Positions 51,801 through 63,875 of a stretch of 64,000 nucleotides of DNA are shown here, in pieces. How positions within the stretch are numbered: position 1 is the first letter of the stretch; every line of letters begins with the position of its first letter. The notes beneath the pieces are model-generated. The model worked only from the letters and a program-made list of their open reading frames with translations, was not told where the DNA came from and searched no databases. Where the stretch lies: assembly GCF_035594125.1 (NCBI RefSeq), contig NC_087168.1:6830501-6894500 (forward strand). The letters are read 5' to 3'. This DNA is from Scylla paramamosain (Eukaryota > Arthropoda > Malacostraca > Decapoda > Portunidae). Made by a program: the position numbers and the translations under genes.

Positions 51801-53233
51801 AATGTCCTTTTCTTTGCCAATATAAAGTGCTTTCCATCCATTTTTACATTTTTTGTAGGTAACAAGCTCAAAAACACATCAAAATATATCTTTTTGGTAA
51901 TGTTATTCTATTTCTTCATATTGGTTGGTTTACATCCGTTTTAGCGTTTTCTACGTAAATCACTGAAAAGACACGTTTTCAGTAATATTGTTGAAATTGC
52001 TGAAAAAAAACACTCATAAGACAGGTTTCTGGTAAAGTCGAGTAATTTCTTCATATAGGTGGCTTTGCATGCACTTCAGGGTTTGGTACATAAAGCTAAA
52101 GCATAAAGCTAAAATTATTTTTTTATAATGATTTTTTTTAGAAAATTTCCCTGAATTTTTCCAGAATTTTGGTATCTCGGTACCTATGAAGGTGAATAAC
52201 AAATTTTTTTTCTCTCTCTATAAAGTGTTATTTGTGACTTTTAGCTTTTTGGTACTTAAGGAACTTAAAAACATTCATAATAAACGATTTTCGTAATGTC
52301 CTTTTCTTATACAAACATAGGGTTCTTTACATGTATTTAAGCGTTTTTATAGGTAACATGATCAAAAACACTCAAAATACATATTTTTGGTAATGTTATT
52401 CTGTTTGTCCATAAAGGGTGTTTTACATGCGTTTTAGCGTTTTGGTATGTAAGGAGTTAAAAAACACTTAAAGGTAAGTTCTTCGTAAAAGTTGGTTTTA
52501 TTCTCAAGTGATGTGATTGTTTTGCTTTTTAGTGCTTTGTTGTATATCACGCTCAAAAACACTCAAAAGACATTTTTCTGGTAATGTCATTTTTTTTTCC
52601 CCACATAAAGGTAGTTTCGCATGTAATTTGGCAATTTCGTAACTAAGAATGTGAAAAATACTCAAAATACACAATTTGGTAAGGTAGTTCTGTTTCTCGA
52701 TTAAAAGTGTTATTCATGCATTTCATCATTTTGGTATGTAAGAAACTTCTCTATATACACGAGTTTTTGCGTTTATTGCCTTGTGGTTCTTGTGAAATTA
52801 TTAAACACTAATTTTTTTCTCATTTCTCGTAATGTTCTTTTGTTTCCTAATATAGAGTGCTTTCCATCCATTTTTGCATTTTTTGTAGGTAACACGCTTA
52901 AAAACACTCAAAACATATATTTTTGGTAATGTTATTCTACTTCTTCATATTGGTTGGTTTGCATCCGTTTTAGTGTTTTTCTTTGTAAATCTCGGAAAAG
53001 ACTCGTTTTCAGTAACCCTGTTGAAAATACTTCTGGTACATGTTTATGGTAAAGTCGTGTAATTTTCCCATAGAGGTGGCTTTGCATGCACTTCAGGGTT
53101 TGTTACATAACTGCGGAAAAAAGCTAAAATTATTATTTTTTTGTTAATTTTTTTTCTTTACGAAATTTCCCTGAATTTTGCCAGAATTCTGGCATCTCGG
53201 TACCTATGAAGATGAATAAAAAAAAAAGAAATT

Positions 53234-53433
<200 letters not shown>

Positions 53434-54251
53434 CTCTCTATAAAGAGTGTTATTTGAGTGTATTAGCTTTTTGGTACTTAAGGAACCTAAAAACTCTCAT
53501 AATACATAATTTTCGTAATATCCATTCATTTCACAAACATAGGGTTCTTTACATGTATTTAAGCGTTTTTATAGGTAACATCATCAAAAACACTTAAATT
53601 CATGTTTTTAGCAATGTTATTTTGTTTCTCCATAAAGGGTGTTTTGCATGCGTTTTATCGTTTTGTTATGTAAGGAGTTAAAAACACTTAAAGGCATGTT
53701 TTTGGTAAAAGTTGGTTTTATTCCCATGTAATGTGATTGTTCTGCTTTTTAGTGCTTTGTTGCATATCACGCACTAAAACACTCAAAAGACACTTTTCTG
53801 GTAATGTCATTTTTTCCCACATAAAACTAGTTTCGCTTGTAATTTCGGATTTTCGTAACTAAGAATGTGAAAAACACTAAAAATACTCACATTTGGTAAG
53901 ATACTTCTGTTTCTCAATTAAAAGTCTAATTCATGAGTTTCAGCATTTTGGAATGTAAGAAACTTCTTTATATACACGAGTTTTTGCGGTTTTTGCCTTG
54001 TGGTTCTTATGAAACTATAAAACACTCATTATACTCGTTTCTCGTAATGTCCATTTGCTTCCCAATATAGAGCGCTTTCCATGCATTTTCGCGTTTTTTG
54101 TAGGTAACAATTTCAAAAACTCAAACTATACCTTTTTGGTAATGTTATTCTATTTCTTCATTTTGGTTGGTTTGCATCCGTTTTAGCGTTTTCTACGTAA
54201 AACACCGAAAAGACACGTTTTCAGTAATTTTGTTTTGGATTCCCATATAGA

Positions 54252-57200
54252 TTGACTTTCTTGGGTTTTATCGTGTTGGTTCCTAACATGCTGAAAAACA
54301 CTCATAAGACAGTTTTTTGGCAAAGACGTTTAATTTCCCCATATAGGTGGCTTTGCATGCACTTTAAGGGTTTGGTACATAAGAGTCTGAAAAAAAAACC
54401 TAAATTTCACTTTTTTGATAATGTTTCTTATTTCATATAATTTCCTGAACTTTGCCCGAATTTTGGCACCTCGTTACCTGTGAAGATGAATAAGAATGAA
54501 AAAAAAATATCGTATTTTTTTTTATTTATTTATTTTTTTCTCAATAAAGAGTGTAATTTGTGGCTATTACCTTTTTCGTACTTAATAAACTTAAAAACAC
54601 TCATAATACACGTTTCTCGTAATGTCGTTTCATTTCCCAAAAATAGCGTTTTTTGCATGTATTTAAGCGTTTTTATTGGTAACATGATCAAAAACACTCA
54701 AAATACATGTTTTTGGTAATGTTATTCTGTTTCATCATAAAGTGTATTTTCCATGCATTTTAGTGTTTTGGTATATAAGGAGCTCAAATACACTTAAAGG
54801 CAAGTTCTTCTTAAAAATTGGTTTTATTCCAATGTAATGTGATTGCCCTGCTTTTTAGTGCTTTATTGCCTAACACGCTCAAAAACACTCAAAAGACATT
54901 TTTCTGGTAATGTCATTTTTTTTCACACATAAAGCTGGTTTCGCATGCAATTTGGGGTTTTGGTAACTAAGAATGTGAAAAGCACTCAAAATACACGCAT
55001 TTAGTAATATTGTTCCGTTTCTCAATTAAGAGTGTTGTTCCAGATTTTCAGCATTTTGGAATGTAAGAAACTTCTCTATATACAAGAGTTTTTGCGTTTT
55101 TTGCCTTGTAGTTCTTGTGAAACTATAAAACACTCATTATACACGTTTCTCGTAATGTCCTTTTGCTTCATAATGTAGAGTGCTTTACATCCATTTTCGC
55201 GTTTTTTTAGGTAACAATTTCAAAAACACTCAAAATATACCTTTTTGATAAAGTCATTTTATTTCCTCATATTGGTTGGTTTGCATCCGTTTTAGCGTTT
55301 TTCTACGTAAAACACCGAAAAGACACGTTTTTAGTAATTTTGTTTTGGATTCCCATATAGATTGACTTTAATGTTATTTATCGTGTTGGTTCCTAACATG
55401 CTGAAAAACACTCATAAGACCGTTTTCTGGCAAAGACGTTTAATTTCCCCATACAGGTGGCTTTGCATGCACTTTAGGGGTTTGGTACATAACAGTCCGA
55501 AAAAAAAAAAAACAAATATAACTTTTTTGATAATGATCTTATCTCACATAATTTCCTGAATTTTGCCCAAAATTTGGCATTTCGGTACCTGTGAATATGA
55601 ATTCGAAAGAAAAAAAATTATTGTATTTTTTTATTTATTGTTTCTCAATAAAAAATGTTATTTTGGGCTTTTACCTTTTTGGTAATTAATGAACTTAAAA
55701 ACACTCATAATACACGTTTCTCGTAATCTCCTTTCATTTCCCAAAAATAGTGTTTTTTGCATGTATTTAAGCGTTTTTATTGGTAACATGATCAAAAACA
55801 CTCAAAATACATGTTTTTGGTAATGTTATTCTGTTTAACCATAAAGAGTGTTTTGCATGCGTTTTAGTGTTTTGGTTTATAAGGAGCTCAAAAATACTTA
55901 AAGGCAAGTTCTTGGTAAAAATGCGTTTTCCTCCAATGTAATGTGATTGCCCTCCTTTTTAGTGCTTTATTGCCTATGACGCTCAAAAACACTCAAAAGA
56001 CATTTTTCTGGTAAAGTCTTTTTTTTCCCACAAATCTATTTTCGCATGCAATTTCCATTTTGGTAACTAAGAATATGAAAAGCACTCAAAATACACGCAT
56101 TTGTTAAGGTTGTTCTGTTTCTTAATTAGGAGTGTTATACATGAGTTTTAGCATTTTTGTATCTAGGAAACCTCTCCTTATACACGAGATTTTGCGTTTT
56201 TTGCCTTGTGGTTCTTTTGAACTATAAAACACTCATTATACACTTTTCTTGCAATGTCCTATTGTTTCCCAATATAGAGTGCTTTGCATCAATTTTCGCG
56301 TATTTTGTAGGTAAAAAGCTGAAAAACACTCAAAATATATCTTTTTAGTAACGTTTTTCAATTTCTTGATATTGGTTGCTTTGCATCCGTTTTATCGTTT
56401 TTCTACGTAAAACACTGAGAAGACACGTTTTCAGTAACTTTGTTTTGGATTTCCATATAGAGTGAGTTCCTTATTATTTATCGTTTTACTGGCTAACATG
56501 CTAAAAAAAACACTCAAAACACAGATTTCTGGTAAGGTCGTTTAATTTCCTATTATAGGAGGCTTTGCATGCACTTTAGGGTTTGGTACATAACAGACCG
56601 AAAAAAAAGCTGAAATTAACTTTTTTGATAATATTCTTTTATTGCCAGAATTTTGGCATCTCGGTACCTATGAATATGAATAAAAAAAAAATAAATAAAT
56701 ATTCCTATTTTTTTATTCTTTTATTTTTTATTTTCTAAATAAAGAGTTTTATTTGTGGGTTTTAGCTTTTTGGTACTTAAGGAAAATATAAAAAAAAACA
56801 CATAATACAAGTTTCTCGTTATGTCCTTTTGTATCCCAAACATAATGTTCTTTATTTAAGCGTTTTTATAGATAACATGATCAAAAACATTCAAAATACA
56901 ATTTTTTGGTAATGTTGTTCTGTTTCTCCATAAAGTTTATTTTGCATGCGTTTTAGCGGTTTGGTATATAAGGAGCTAAAAAACACTTAAAAGCAAGTTT
57001 TTGGTATAAATTGGTGTTATTCCAATGTAATAAGATTGCCCTGCTTTTTAGTGCTTTATTGCCTATCACGCTCAGAAACTTTTCTGGTAATGTCATTTTT
57101 TTCTCACATAAAGGTTGTTTAGCATGCAATTTGGGGTTTTGGTAACTAAGAATGTGAAAAGCACTCAAGATACACACATTTATTAAGGTTGTTCTGTTTC

Positions 57201-58700
57201 TCAATTAAGAAGGTTATTCATGAGTTTCAGCATTTTGGTATCTAGGAACCTTCTCCATATACACGAGTTTTTGTGTTTTTAGCCTTTTGGTTCTTTTGAA
57301 CTATAAAAAAAAACTTATTATATACTTTTCTTGCAAAGTTCTTTTGTTTTCTGATATAGAGTGCTTTGCATCAATTTTCGCGTTTATTGTAGGTAACAAG
57401 CTGAAAAACATTCAAAATATACGTTTTTGGTAATGTTTTTCTATTTCTTGATATTGGTTGGTTTGCATCCGTTTTAGCGTTTTTTTCTACATAAAACACA
57501 TAAAAAACATGTTTTCAGCAATTTTGTTTTGGACTCTCATATAGAGTGAGTTCCTTATTATTTATCGTTTTGGTGCCTAACATGCTGAAAAACACTCAAA
57601 AAACAGATTTCTGTTAAGATCGTTTAATTTCCTCATATAGGAGTCTTTGGATGCACTTTAGGGTTTGGTACATAACAGTCCGAAAAAAGCTAAAACTAAC
57701 TTTTTTGATAATTTTCTTTTATCATATAATAGTCCTGAATTTTCCCAGAATTTTGGCATCTTGGTACATATGAAGATGAATAACAAAAAAAAATAAATCC
57801 TATTTTTTCATTTTCTTACTTTTTTTTCTAAATAAAGTCTTATTTGTGGGTTTTAGCTTTTTGGTACTTAAGGAAATTAAAAACACCTATAATACACATT
57901 TCTCGTAGTGTCCTTTCGTTTTGCAAACATAAGGTTCTTTGCATGTATTTGAGCGTTTTTATAGATAACATGATCAAAAACACTCAAAATATATGTTTTT
58001 GGTAATCTTATTTTGTTTTTCCATAAAAGGTGTTTTGCATGCATTTTAGCGTTTTGGTATGTAATGAGCTCAAAAACACTTAAAGGCAAGTTTTTGGTAA
58101 AAGTTGTTTTTATTCCCATATAATGTGATTGCCTTGCTTTTTAGTGCATTATTGCCTAACACGCTCAAAAACACTCAAATGACACTTTTCTGGTAATATT
58201 ATTTGTTTTCCCACATAAAGCTAGTTTTGCATGGAATTTGGGGTTTTGGTAACTAAGAATGTGAAAAAAAAAAAACACAAAACACAGGCATTTGGTAAGG
58301 TTGTTCTATTTCTTAATTAAAAGTGTTATTCATGATTTTCAGCATTTTGGTATGTAAGAAACTTTTCTAATATACACATTTGGTAAGGTATTTCTGTTTC
58401 AAAATCAAAAGTGTTATTCATGAGTTTCATCTTTTTGGTATGTCATAAACTTCTTTATGTACACGAGTTTTTGAGTTTTTTACCTTGTGGTTCTTGTCAA
58501 ACTATAAAACACTCATACACGTTTCTCGTAATGTCCTTTTCTTTGCCAATATAAAGTGCTTTCCATCCATTTTTGCATTTTTTGTAGGTAACAAGCTCAA
58601 AAACACATCAAAATATATCTTTTTGGTAATGTTATTCTATTTCTCCATATTGGTTGGTTTACATCCGTTTTAGCGTTTTTCTTCGTAAATCACTGAAAGA
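54252..58700. repeat. Segmental duplication copy C, right portion
   Basis: It follows 31,760-36,190 collinearly, sharing cttgggttttatc, the landmark variant acctcgttacc, ctaggaaacctctcc (56,163), ggtataaattggtgtt (57,003), ttcttacttttttttcta (57,812) and taatatacacatttggtaagg (58,370). The left portion of the same segment appears after it at 59.39-64 kb, so at least two successive copies of the large segment are probably present here. Confidence 0.78.
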
Positions 58701-60407
58701 CACGTTTTCAGTAATATTTTTGCAATTGCTGAAAAACTCTCAAAAGACAGGTTTCTGGTAAATTCGTGTAATTTCCACATATAGGAAGATTTTCCTGCAC
58801 TTCAGGGTTTGTACATAACTAAATCTAATATTATTTTTTTATGATGATTTTTTTTTTTTTTTTAATTTTCATGAATTTTGCCAGAATTTTGGCATCTCGG
58901 TACCTATGAAGATAAATAACAAAAAAAAAATTCTCTCTATAAAGAGTGTTATTTGTGGGTTTTAGCTTTTTGGTACTTAAGGAACTTAAAAACACTCATA
59001 ATACAAGATTTTCGTAATGTCCTTTTGTTATACAAACATAGGGTTCTTTACATGTATTTAAGCGTTTTTATAGGTAACATGATTAAAAACACTCAAAATA
59101 CATGTTTTTCGTAATGTTATTCTTTTTCTCCATAAAGGGTGTTTTGCATGCGTTTTAGCGATTTGGTATGTAAGGAGTTAAAAAACACTTAAAGGCAAGT
59201 TCTTCGTAAAAGTTGGTTTTATTCCCATGTAATGTGATTGTTGTGCTTTTTAGTGCTTTGTTGCATATCACGCTGAAAAACACTAAAAAGACACTTTTTT
59301 GGTAGTCATTTTTTTTCCCCATATGAAGGTAGTTTCGCATGTAATTTGGCATTTTCGTAACTACGAATGTGAAAAACACTCAAAATACACAATTTGGTAA
59401 GGTAGTTCTGTTTATCGATTAAAAGTGTTATTCATGCATTTCATCTTTTTTTCTATGTAAGAAATTTCTCTATATACACGAGTTTTTGCGTTTATTGCCT
59501 TGTGGTTCCTTTAAAACTATAAAACACTCATTATACACGTTTCTCGTAATGTCCTTTTGTGTCCTAATATAGAGTGCTTTCCATCCATTTTTGCATTTTT
59601 TTGTAGGTAACAAGCTCAAAAACACTCAAATATATCTTTTTGGTAATGTTATTCTATTTCTTTATATAGGTTGGTTTGCATCCGCTTTAACGTTTTTCTA
59701 CGTAAAACACTGAAAAGACACGTTTTCAGTAATTTTCTTTTGGATTCACATATTGACTGACTTCCATATTATTTATCGTTTTGGTGCCTAACATGCTGAA
59801 AAACACTTAAAAGACAGGGGTCTGGTAAAGTCGCTTAACTTCTTTATATAGGTGGCTTTGCAAGCACTTTAGGGTTTGGTACATAACAATCCGAAAAAAA
59901 AAGCTATAATTAACTTTTTTGTTAATGTTCTTTTTTCCAAATAAATTCCCTGAATTTTGGCAGAATTTTGGCATCTCGGTACCTATAAAGATAAATAACA
60001 AAAAAAAAAAAAATCCTATTTTTTTATTTTTTGTTTAATATTTTATTTTTCTAAATAAAGAGTGTTATTGTGGGTTTTAGCTTTTAGGTACTGAAGGAAC
60101 TTAAAAAACACTCATAATACACGTTTCTCGTAATGTCCTTTCGTTTCCCAAACATAAGGTTCTTTGCATGTATTTAAGTGTTTTTATAGATAACATGATC
60201 AAAAACACTCAAAATACATGGATTTGGTAATATTATTCTGTTTCTCCATCAAATGTATTTTGCAGGCGTTTTAGCGTTTTGGTATGTAAGGAGCTCAAAA
60301 AACACTTAATGGCAAGTTCTTGGTAAAATTTGGCTTTATTCCCATGTAATGTGATTGCCCTTCCTTTTAGTGCTTTATTGCGCAACACGTTCAAAAACGC
60401 TCAAAAG

Positions 60408-60650
60408 ACATGCAAGGCCTCGCATATGAGGAAATTAAAGACCTTACCAGAAATCTGTCTTTTGAGTGTTTTTCAGCATGTTAGGCATCAAAATGATAAA
60501 TAATAAGGAACTCACTCTATGTGGGAATCCAAAAGAAAATTACTGAAAACGTGTCTTCTCAGTGTTTTACGTAGAAAAACGCTAAAACTGATGCAAACCA
60601 ACCAATATCAAGAAGCAGAAAAACTTTACCAAAAATGTATATTTTGAGTG
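60408..60650 (+). repeat. Inverted microblock copy 3, left of the LINE
   Basis: It starts with the same join as copies 1 and 2 (aaaagacatgcaaggcc). After tacgtagaaaa it continues into acgctaaaactgatgcaa, sequence that copies 1 and 2 have lost, then ends at the LINE poly-T run in an s5 sub-repeat (ttttgagtg). Confidence 0.87.
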
Positions 60651-60762
60651 TTTTTTTTTTGTTTTTTTTATGTAGGAAGGATACTGGCCAAGGGCAACAA
60701 AAATCTAATAAAAAAAAAATGCCCACTGAAATGCCAGTCCCATAAAAGGGTCAAAGCAGTGG
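60651..60762 (-). other. LINE 3' UTR and A-rich tail
   Basis: After the stop codon the transcript strand reads ccaccaatttttgacc, then ttttatgggactgg, gttgcccttggccag and tatccttcctacat, then an A-rich tail seen as T8-G-T10 on the plus strand (60,651-60,669). An internal A/T run lies at 60,706-60,719. The tail merges with the T-rich satellite, which hides the exact end. Confidence 0.8.
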
Positions 60763-61164
60763 TCAAAAATTGGTGGATAAGTGTCTTGAAACCTCCCTCT
60801 TGAAGGAATTCAAGTCATAGGAAGGTGGAAATACAGAAGAAGGCAGGGAGTTCCAGAGTTTACCAGAGAAAGGGATGAATGATTGAGAATACTGGTTAAC
60901 TCTTGCGTTAGAGAGGTGGACAGAATAGGGGTGAGAGAAAGAAGAAAGTCTTGTGCAGCGAGGCCGCGGAAGGAGGGGAGGCATGCAGTTAGCAAGATCA
61001 GAAGAGCAGTTGGCATGAAAATAGCGGTAGAAGACAGCTAGATATGCAACACTGCGGCGGTGAGAGAGGGGCTGAAGACAGTCAGTTAGAGGAGAGGAGT
61101 TGATGAGACGAAAAGCTTTTGATTCCACCCTGTCTAGAAGAGCAGTATGAGTGGAACCCCCCCC
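60763..61164 (-). pseudogene. LINE C-terminal domain, shifted frame
   Basis: Beyond the G-run the conserved protein continues in another frame: [17 protein letters not shown], then FYRYFHANCSSDLANCMPP, then NQYSQSFIPFSGKLWNSLP, ending LNSFKREVSRHLSTNF and a stop at 60,763. From memory, this tail after the RT is conserved in decapod jockey-like elements. An apparent ATG for this frame (61,179) lies inside the codons for the RT C-terminus and is not a genuine start. Together with the two upstream segments it makes one ancestral ORF broken at two points. Confidence 0.9.
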
Positions 61165-63169
61165 AGACATGTGAAGCATACTCTATACATGGACGGATAA
61201 GGCCCTTGTACAGAGTTAGCAGCTGGGGGGGTGAGAAAAACTGGCGGAGACGTCTCAGAACACCTAACTTCATAGAAGCTGTTTTAGCTAGAGATGAGAT
61301 GTGAAGTTTCCAGTTCAGATTATAAGTAAAGGACAGACCGAGGATGTTCAGTGTAGAAGAGGGGGACAGTTGAGTGTCATTGAAGAAGAGGGGATAGTTG
61401 TTTGGAAGATTGTGTCGAGTTGATAGATGGAGGAATTGAGTTTTTGAGGCATTGAACAATACCAAGTTTGCTCTGCCCCAATCAGAAATTTTAGAAAGAT
61501 CAGAAGTCAGGCGTTCTGTGGCTTCCCTGCGTGATATGTTTACCTCCTGAAGGGTTGGACGTCTATGAAAAGACGTAGAAAAGTGCAGGGTGGTATCATC
61601 AGCATAGGAGTGGATAGGACAAGAAGTTTGGTTTAGAAGATCATTAATGAATAATAAGATGAGAGTGGGTGACAGGACAGAACCCTGAGGAACACCACTG
61701 TTAATAGATTTAGGAGAAGAACAGTGACCGTCTACCACAGCAGCAATAGAACGGTCAGAAAGGAAACTTGAGATGAAGTTACAGAGAGAAGGATAGAAAC
61801 CGTAGGAGGGTAGTTTGGAAATCAAAGCTTTGTGCCAGACTCTATCAAAGGCTTTTGATATGTCCAAGGCAACAGCAAAAGTTTCACCAAAGTCTCTAAA
61901 AGAGGATGACCAAGACTCAGTAAGGAAAGCCAGAAGATCACCAGTAGAGCGGCCTTGACGGAACCCATACTGGCGATCAGATAGAAGGTTGTGAAGTGAT
62001 AGATGTTTAAGAATCTTCCTGTTGAGGATAGATTCAAAAACTTTAGATAAGCAGGAAATTAAAGCAATAGGACGGTAGTTTGAGGGATTAGAGCGGTCAC
62101 CCTTTTTAGGAACAGGTTGAATGTAGGCAAACTTCCAGCAAGAAGGAAAGGTAGATGTTGACAGACAGAGCTGAAAGAGTTTGACTAGGCAAGGTGCAGG
62201 CACGGAGGCACAGTTTCGGAGAACAATAGGAGGGACCCCATCAGGTCCATAAGCCTTCCGAGGGTTTAGACCAGCGAGGGTATGGAAAACATCATTACGA
62301 AGAATTTTAATACGTGGCATGAAGTAGTCAGAGGGTGGAGGAGAGGGAGGAACAAGCCCAGAATCGTCCAAGGTAGAGTTTTTAGCAAAGGTTTGAGCAA
62401 AGAGTTCAGCTTTAGAAATAGACGTGATAGCAGTGGTGTCATCTGGTTGAAGTAGAGGAGGGAAAGAAGAAGAAGCAAAGTTATTGGAGATATTTTTGGC
62501 TAGATGCCAGAAATCACGAGGGGAGTTAGATCTTGAAAGGTTTTGACATTTTCTGTTAATGAAGGAGTTTTTGGCTAGTTGGAGAACAGACTTGGCATGG
62601 TTCCGGGCAGAAATATAAAGTGCATGAGATTCTGGTGATGGAAGGCTTAAGTACCTTTTGTGGGCCACCTCTCTATCATGTATAGCACGAGAACAAGCTG
62701 TGTTAAACCAAGGTTTAGAAGGTTTAGGACGAGAAAAAGAGTGAGGAATGTACGCCTCCATGCCAGACACTATCACCTCTGTTATGCGCTCAGCACACAA
62801 AGACGGGTCTCTGACACGGAAGCAGTAGTCATTCTTAGGAAAATCAGCAAAATACCTCCTCAGGTCCCCCCAACTAGCAGAGGCAAAACGCCAGAGGCAC
62901 CTTCGCTTAGGGGGATCCTGAGGAGGGATTGGAGTGATAGGACAAGATAAAGATATGAGATTGTGATCGGAGGAGCCCAACGGAGAAGAAAGGGTGACAG
63001 CATAAGCAGAAGGATTAGAGGTCAGGAAAAGGTCAAGAATGTTGGGCGTATCTCCAAGACGGTCAGGAATACGAGTAGGGTGTTGCACCAATTGCTCTAG
63101 GTCATGGAGGATAGCAAAGTTGTAGGCTAGTTCACCAGGATGGTCAGTGAAGGGAGAGGAAAGCCAAAG
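61082..63169 (-). pseudogene. LINE endonuclease C-terminus, linker and reverse transcriptase
   Basis: This continues in frame with the upstream segment after the TAG; there is no ATG at its head, and counting below starts at the TTG codon at 63,091. The endonuclease histidine motif SSDHN is at residues 40-44. A linker with [12 protein letters not shown] follows. RT motifs then come in order: [41 protein letters not shown], motif [14 protein letters not shown] (Asp at about 410), motif [11 protein letters not shown] (about 466-475) and motif C YADD (496-499), followed by LNILGLSF in the thumb. All three catalytic aspartates are present. The protein then leaves its frame: after ASHVWGG a run of eight Gs (61,157-61,164) replaces the expected seven, and translation ends at 61,082 in an unrelated tail. 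RNA-directed DNA polymerase is the ancestral function. Confidence 0.93.
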
Positions 63170-63637
63170 CTAGTGGTGAACATTGAAGTCTCCAAGAATG
63201 GAGATCTCTGCAAAAGGGAAGAGGGTCAGAATGTGCTCCACTTTGGAAGTTAAGTAGTCAAAGAATTTCTTATAGTCAGAGGAGTTAGGAGAGAGGTATA
63301 CAGCACAGATAAATTTAGTATGAGAATGACTCTGTAGTCGTAGCCAGATGGTGGAAAACTCGGAAGATTGAAGAGCGTGGGCACGAGAGCAGGTTAAGTC
63401 ATTGCGCACATAAACGCAGCATCCAGCTTTGGATCGAAAATGAGGATAGAGAAAGTAGGAGGGAACAGAAAAGGGGCTACTGTCAGTTGCCTCAGACACC
63501 TGAGTTTCAGTGAGGAAAAGAAGATGAGGTTTAGAAGAGGAGAGGTGGTGTTCTACAGATTGAAAATTAGATCTTAGAACGCGAATGTTGCAGAAGTTAA
63601 TGAAGAAAAAGTTGAGGGGGGTGTCAAGACACTTAGG
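63170..63637 (-). pseudogene. LINE endonuclease domain, N-terminal part
   Basis: This is the exonuclease-endonuclease-phosphatase fold that nicks target DNA for reverse transcription. Element-derived residues start at about CLDTPLNFFF. The preceding residues of the open frame (MYQFLRFFVGNKLK) are satellite translation, so the ATG at 63,682 is not a real start. Visible motifs are the Asn-bearing NIRVLRSN, the catalytic Glu in FLTETQ, YVRNDLTCSR, AVYLSPNS and the Asp/Asn motif ILGDFNVHH. The frame then stops at a TAG (63,170-63,172), just upstream of the LWLSS segment that continues in the same frame. The remaining endonuclease motif (SSDHN) lies past the stop. The segment is therefore a disabled half-domain. 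Confidence 0.9.
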
Positions 63638-63875
63638 GTTTTTGAGCTTGTTACCTACAAAAAAACGCAAAAATTGATACAAAGCACTCTATATTGGGAA
63701 ACAAAGGGACATTGCAAGAAAAGTGTATAATGAATGTTTTATAGTTAAAAAAAAAACCACAAGGCAAAAAACGCAAAAACTCGTGTATATGGAGAATTTT
63801 CGTAGATACCAAAATGCTGAAACTCATGAATAACACTATTAATTGAGAAACAGAACAACCTTACTAAATGCGTGT
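63636..63875 (+). repeat. Inverted microblock copy 3, right of the LINE
   Basis: The s5 sub-repeat interrupted by the LINE resumes (tttttgagcttgttacc) and continues through reversed s5, s4 and s3 to the shared join aaatgcgtgtcaaaaacac. It keeps the tatggagaattttcgtag piece that copies 1 and 2 lack. Confidence 0.86.

Larger units (their letters stand above)
60651..63635 (-). mobile_element. 5'-truncated non-LTR retrotransposon (LINE, APE-type, jockey-like)
   Basis: A roughly 3-kb insertion on the minus strand, visibly richer in G and C than the satellite. Read 5' to 3' from 63,635 it encodes an apurinic-type endonuclease, a linker, a reverse transcriptase with YADD, and a C-terminal tail, followed by a short 3' UTR and an A-rich tail (T-run at 60,651-60,669 on the plus strand). 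The reading frame enters from satellite at 63,637 with no upstream ORF, so the 5' part is missing, as is common in LINE integration. The flanks were one s5 sub-repeat: gagtg at left, gggtttttgagcttg at right. A clear target-site duplication cannot be read because both edges are T-rich; at most a short gttttt could be repeated. The ORF carries one nonsense codon and one frameshift, so the copy is not autonomous. Confidence 0.93.

Noticed and set aside
62660..62950. 96-codon forward open frame inside the LINE, with others at 61,119-61,304 and alternative minus frames at 60,810, 61,822 and 62,266
   Set aside because: They overlap the conserved minus-strand LINE protein in other frames and show no motifs.
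60651..63635. Intact, active retrotransposon
   Set aside because: The 5' end is truncated, a TAG interrupts the endonuclease and a G-run frameshift separates the C-terminal domain.
63638..63682. ATG at 63,682 as the start of the endonuclease protein
   Set aside because: The first codons are translated satellite beyond the insertion edge.
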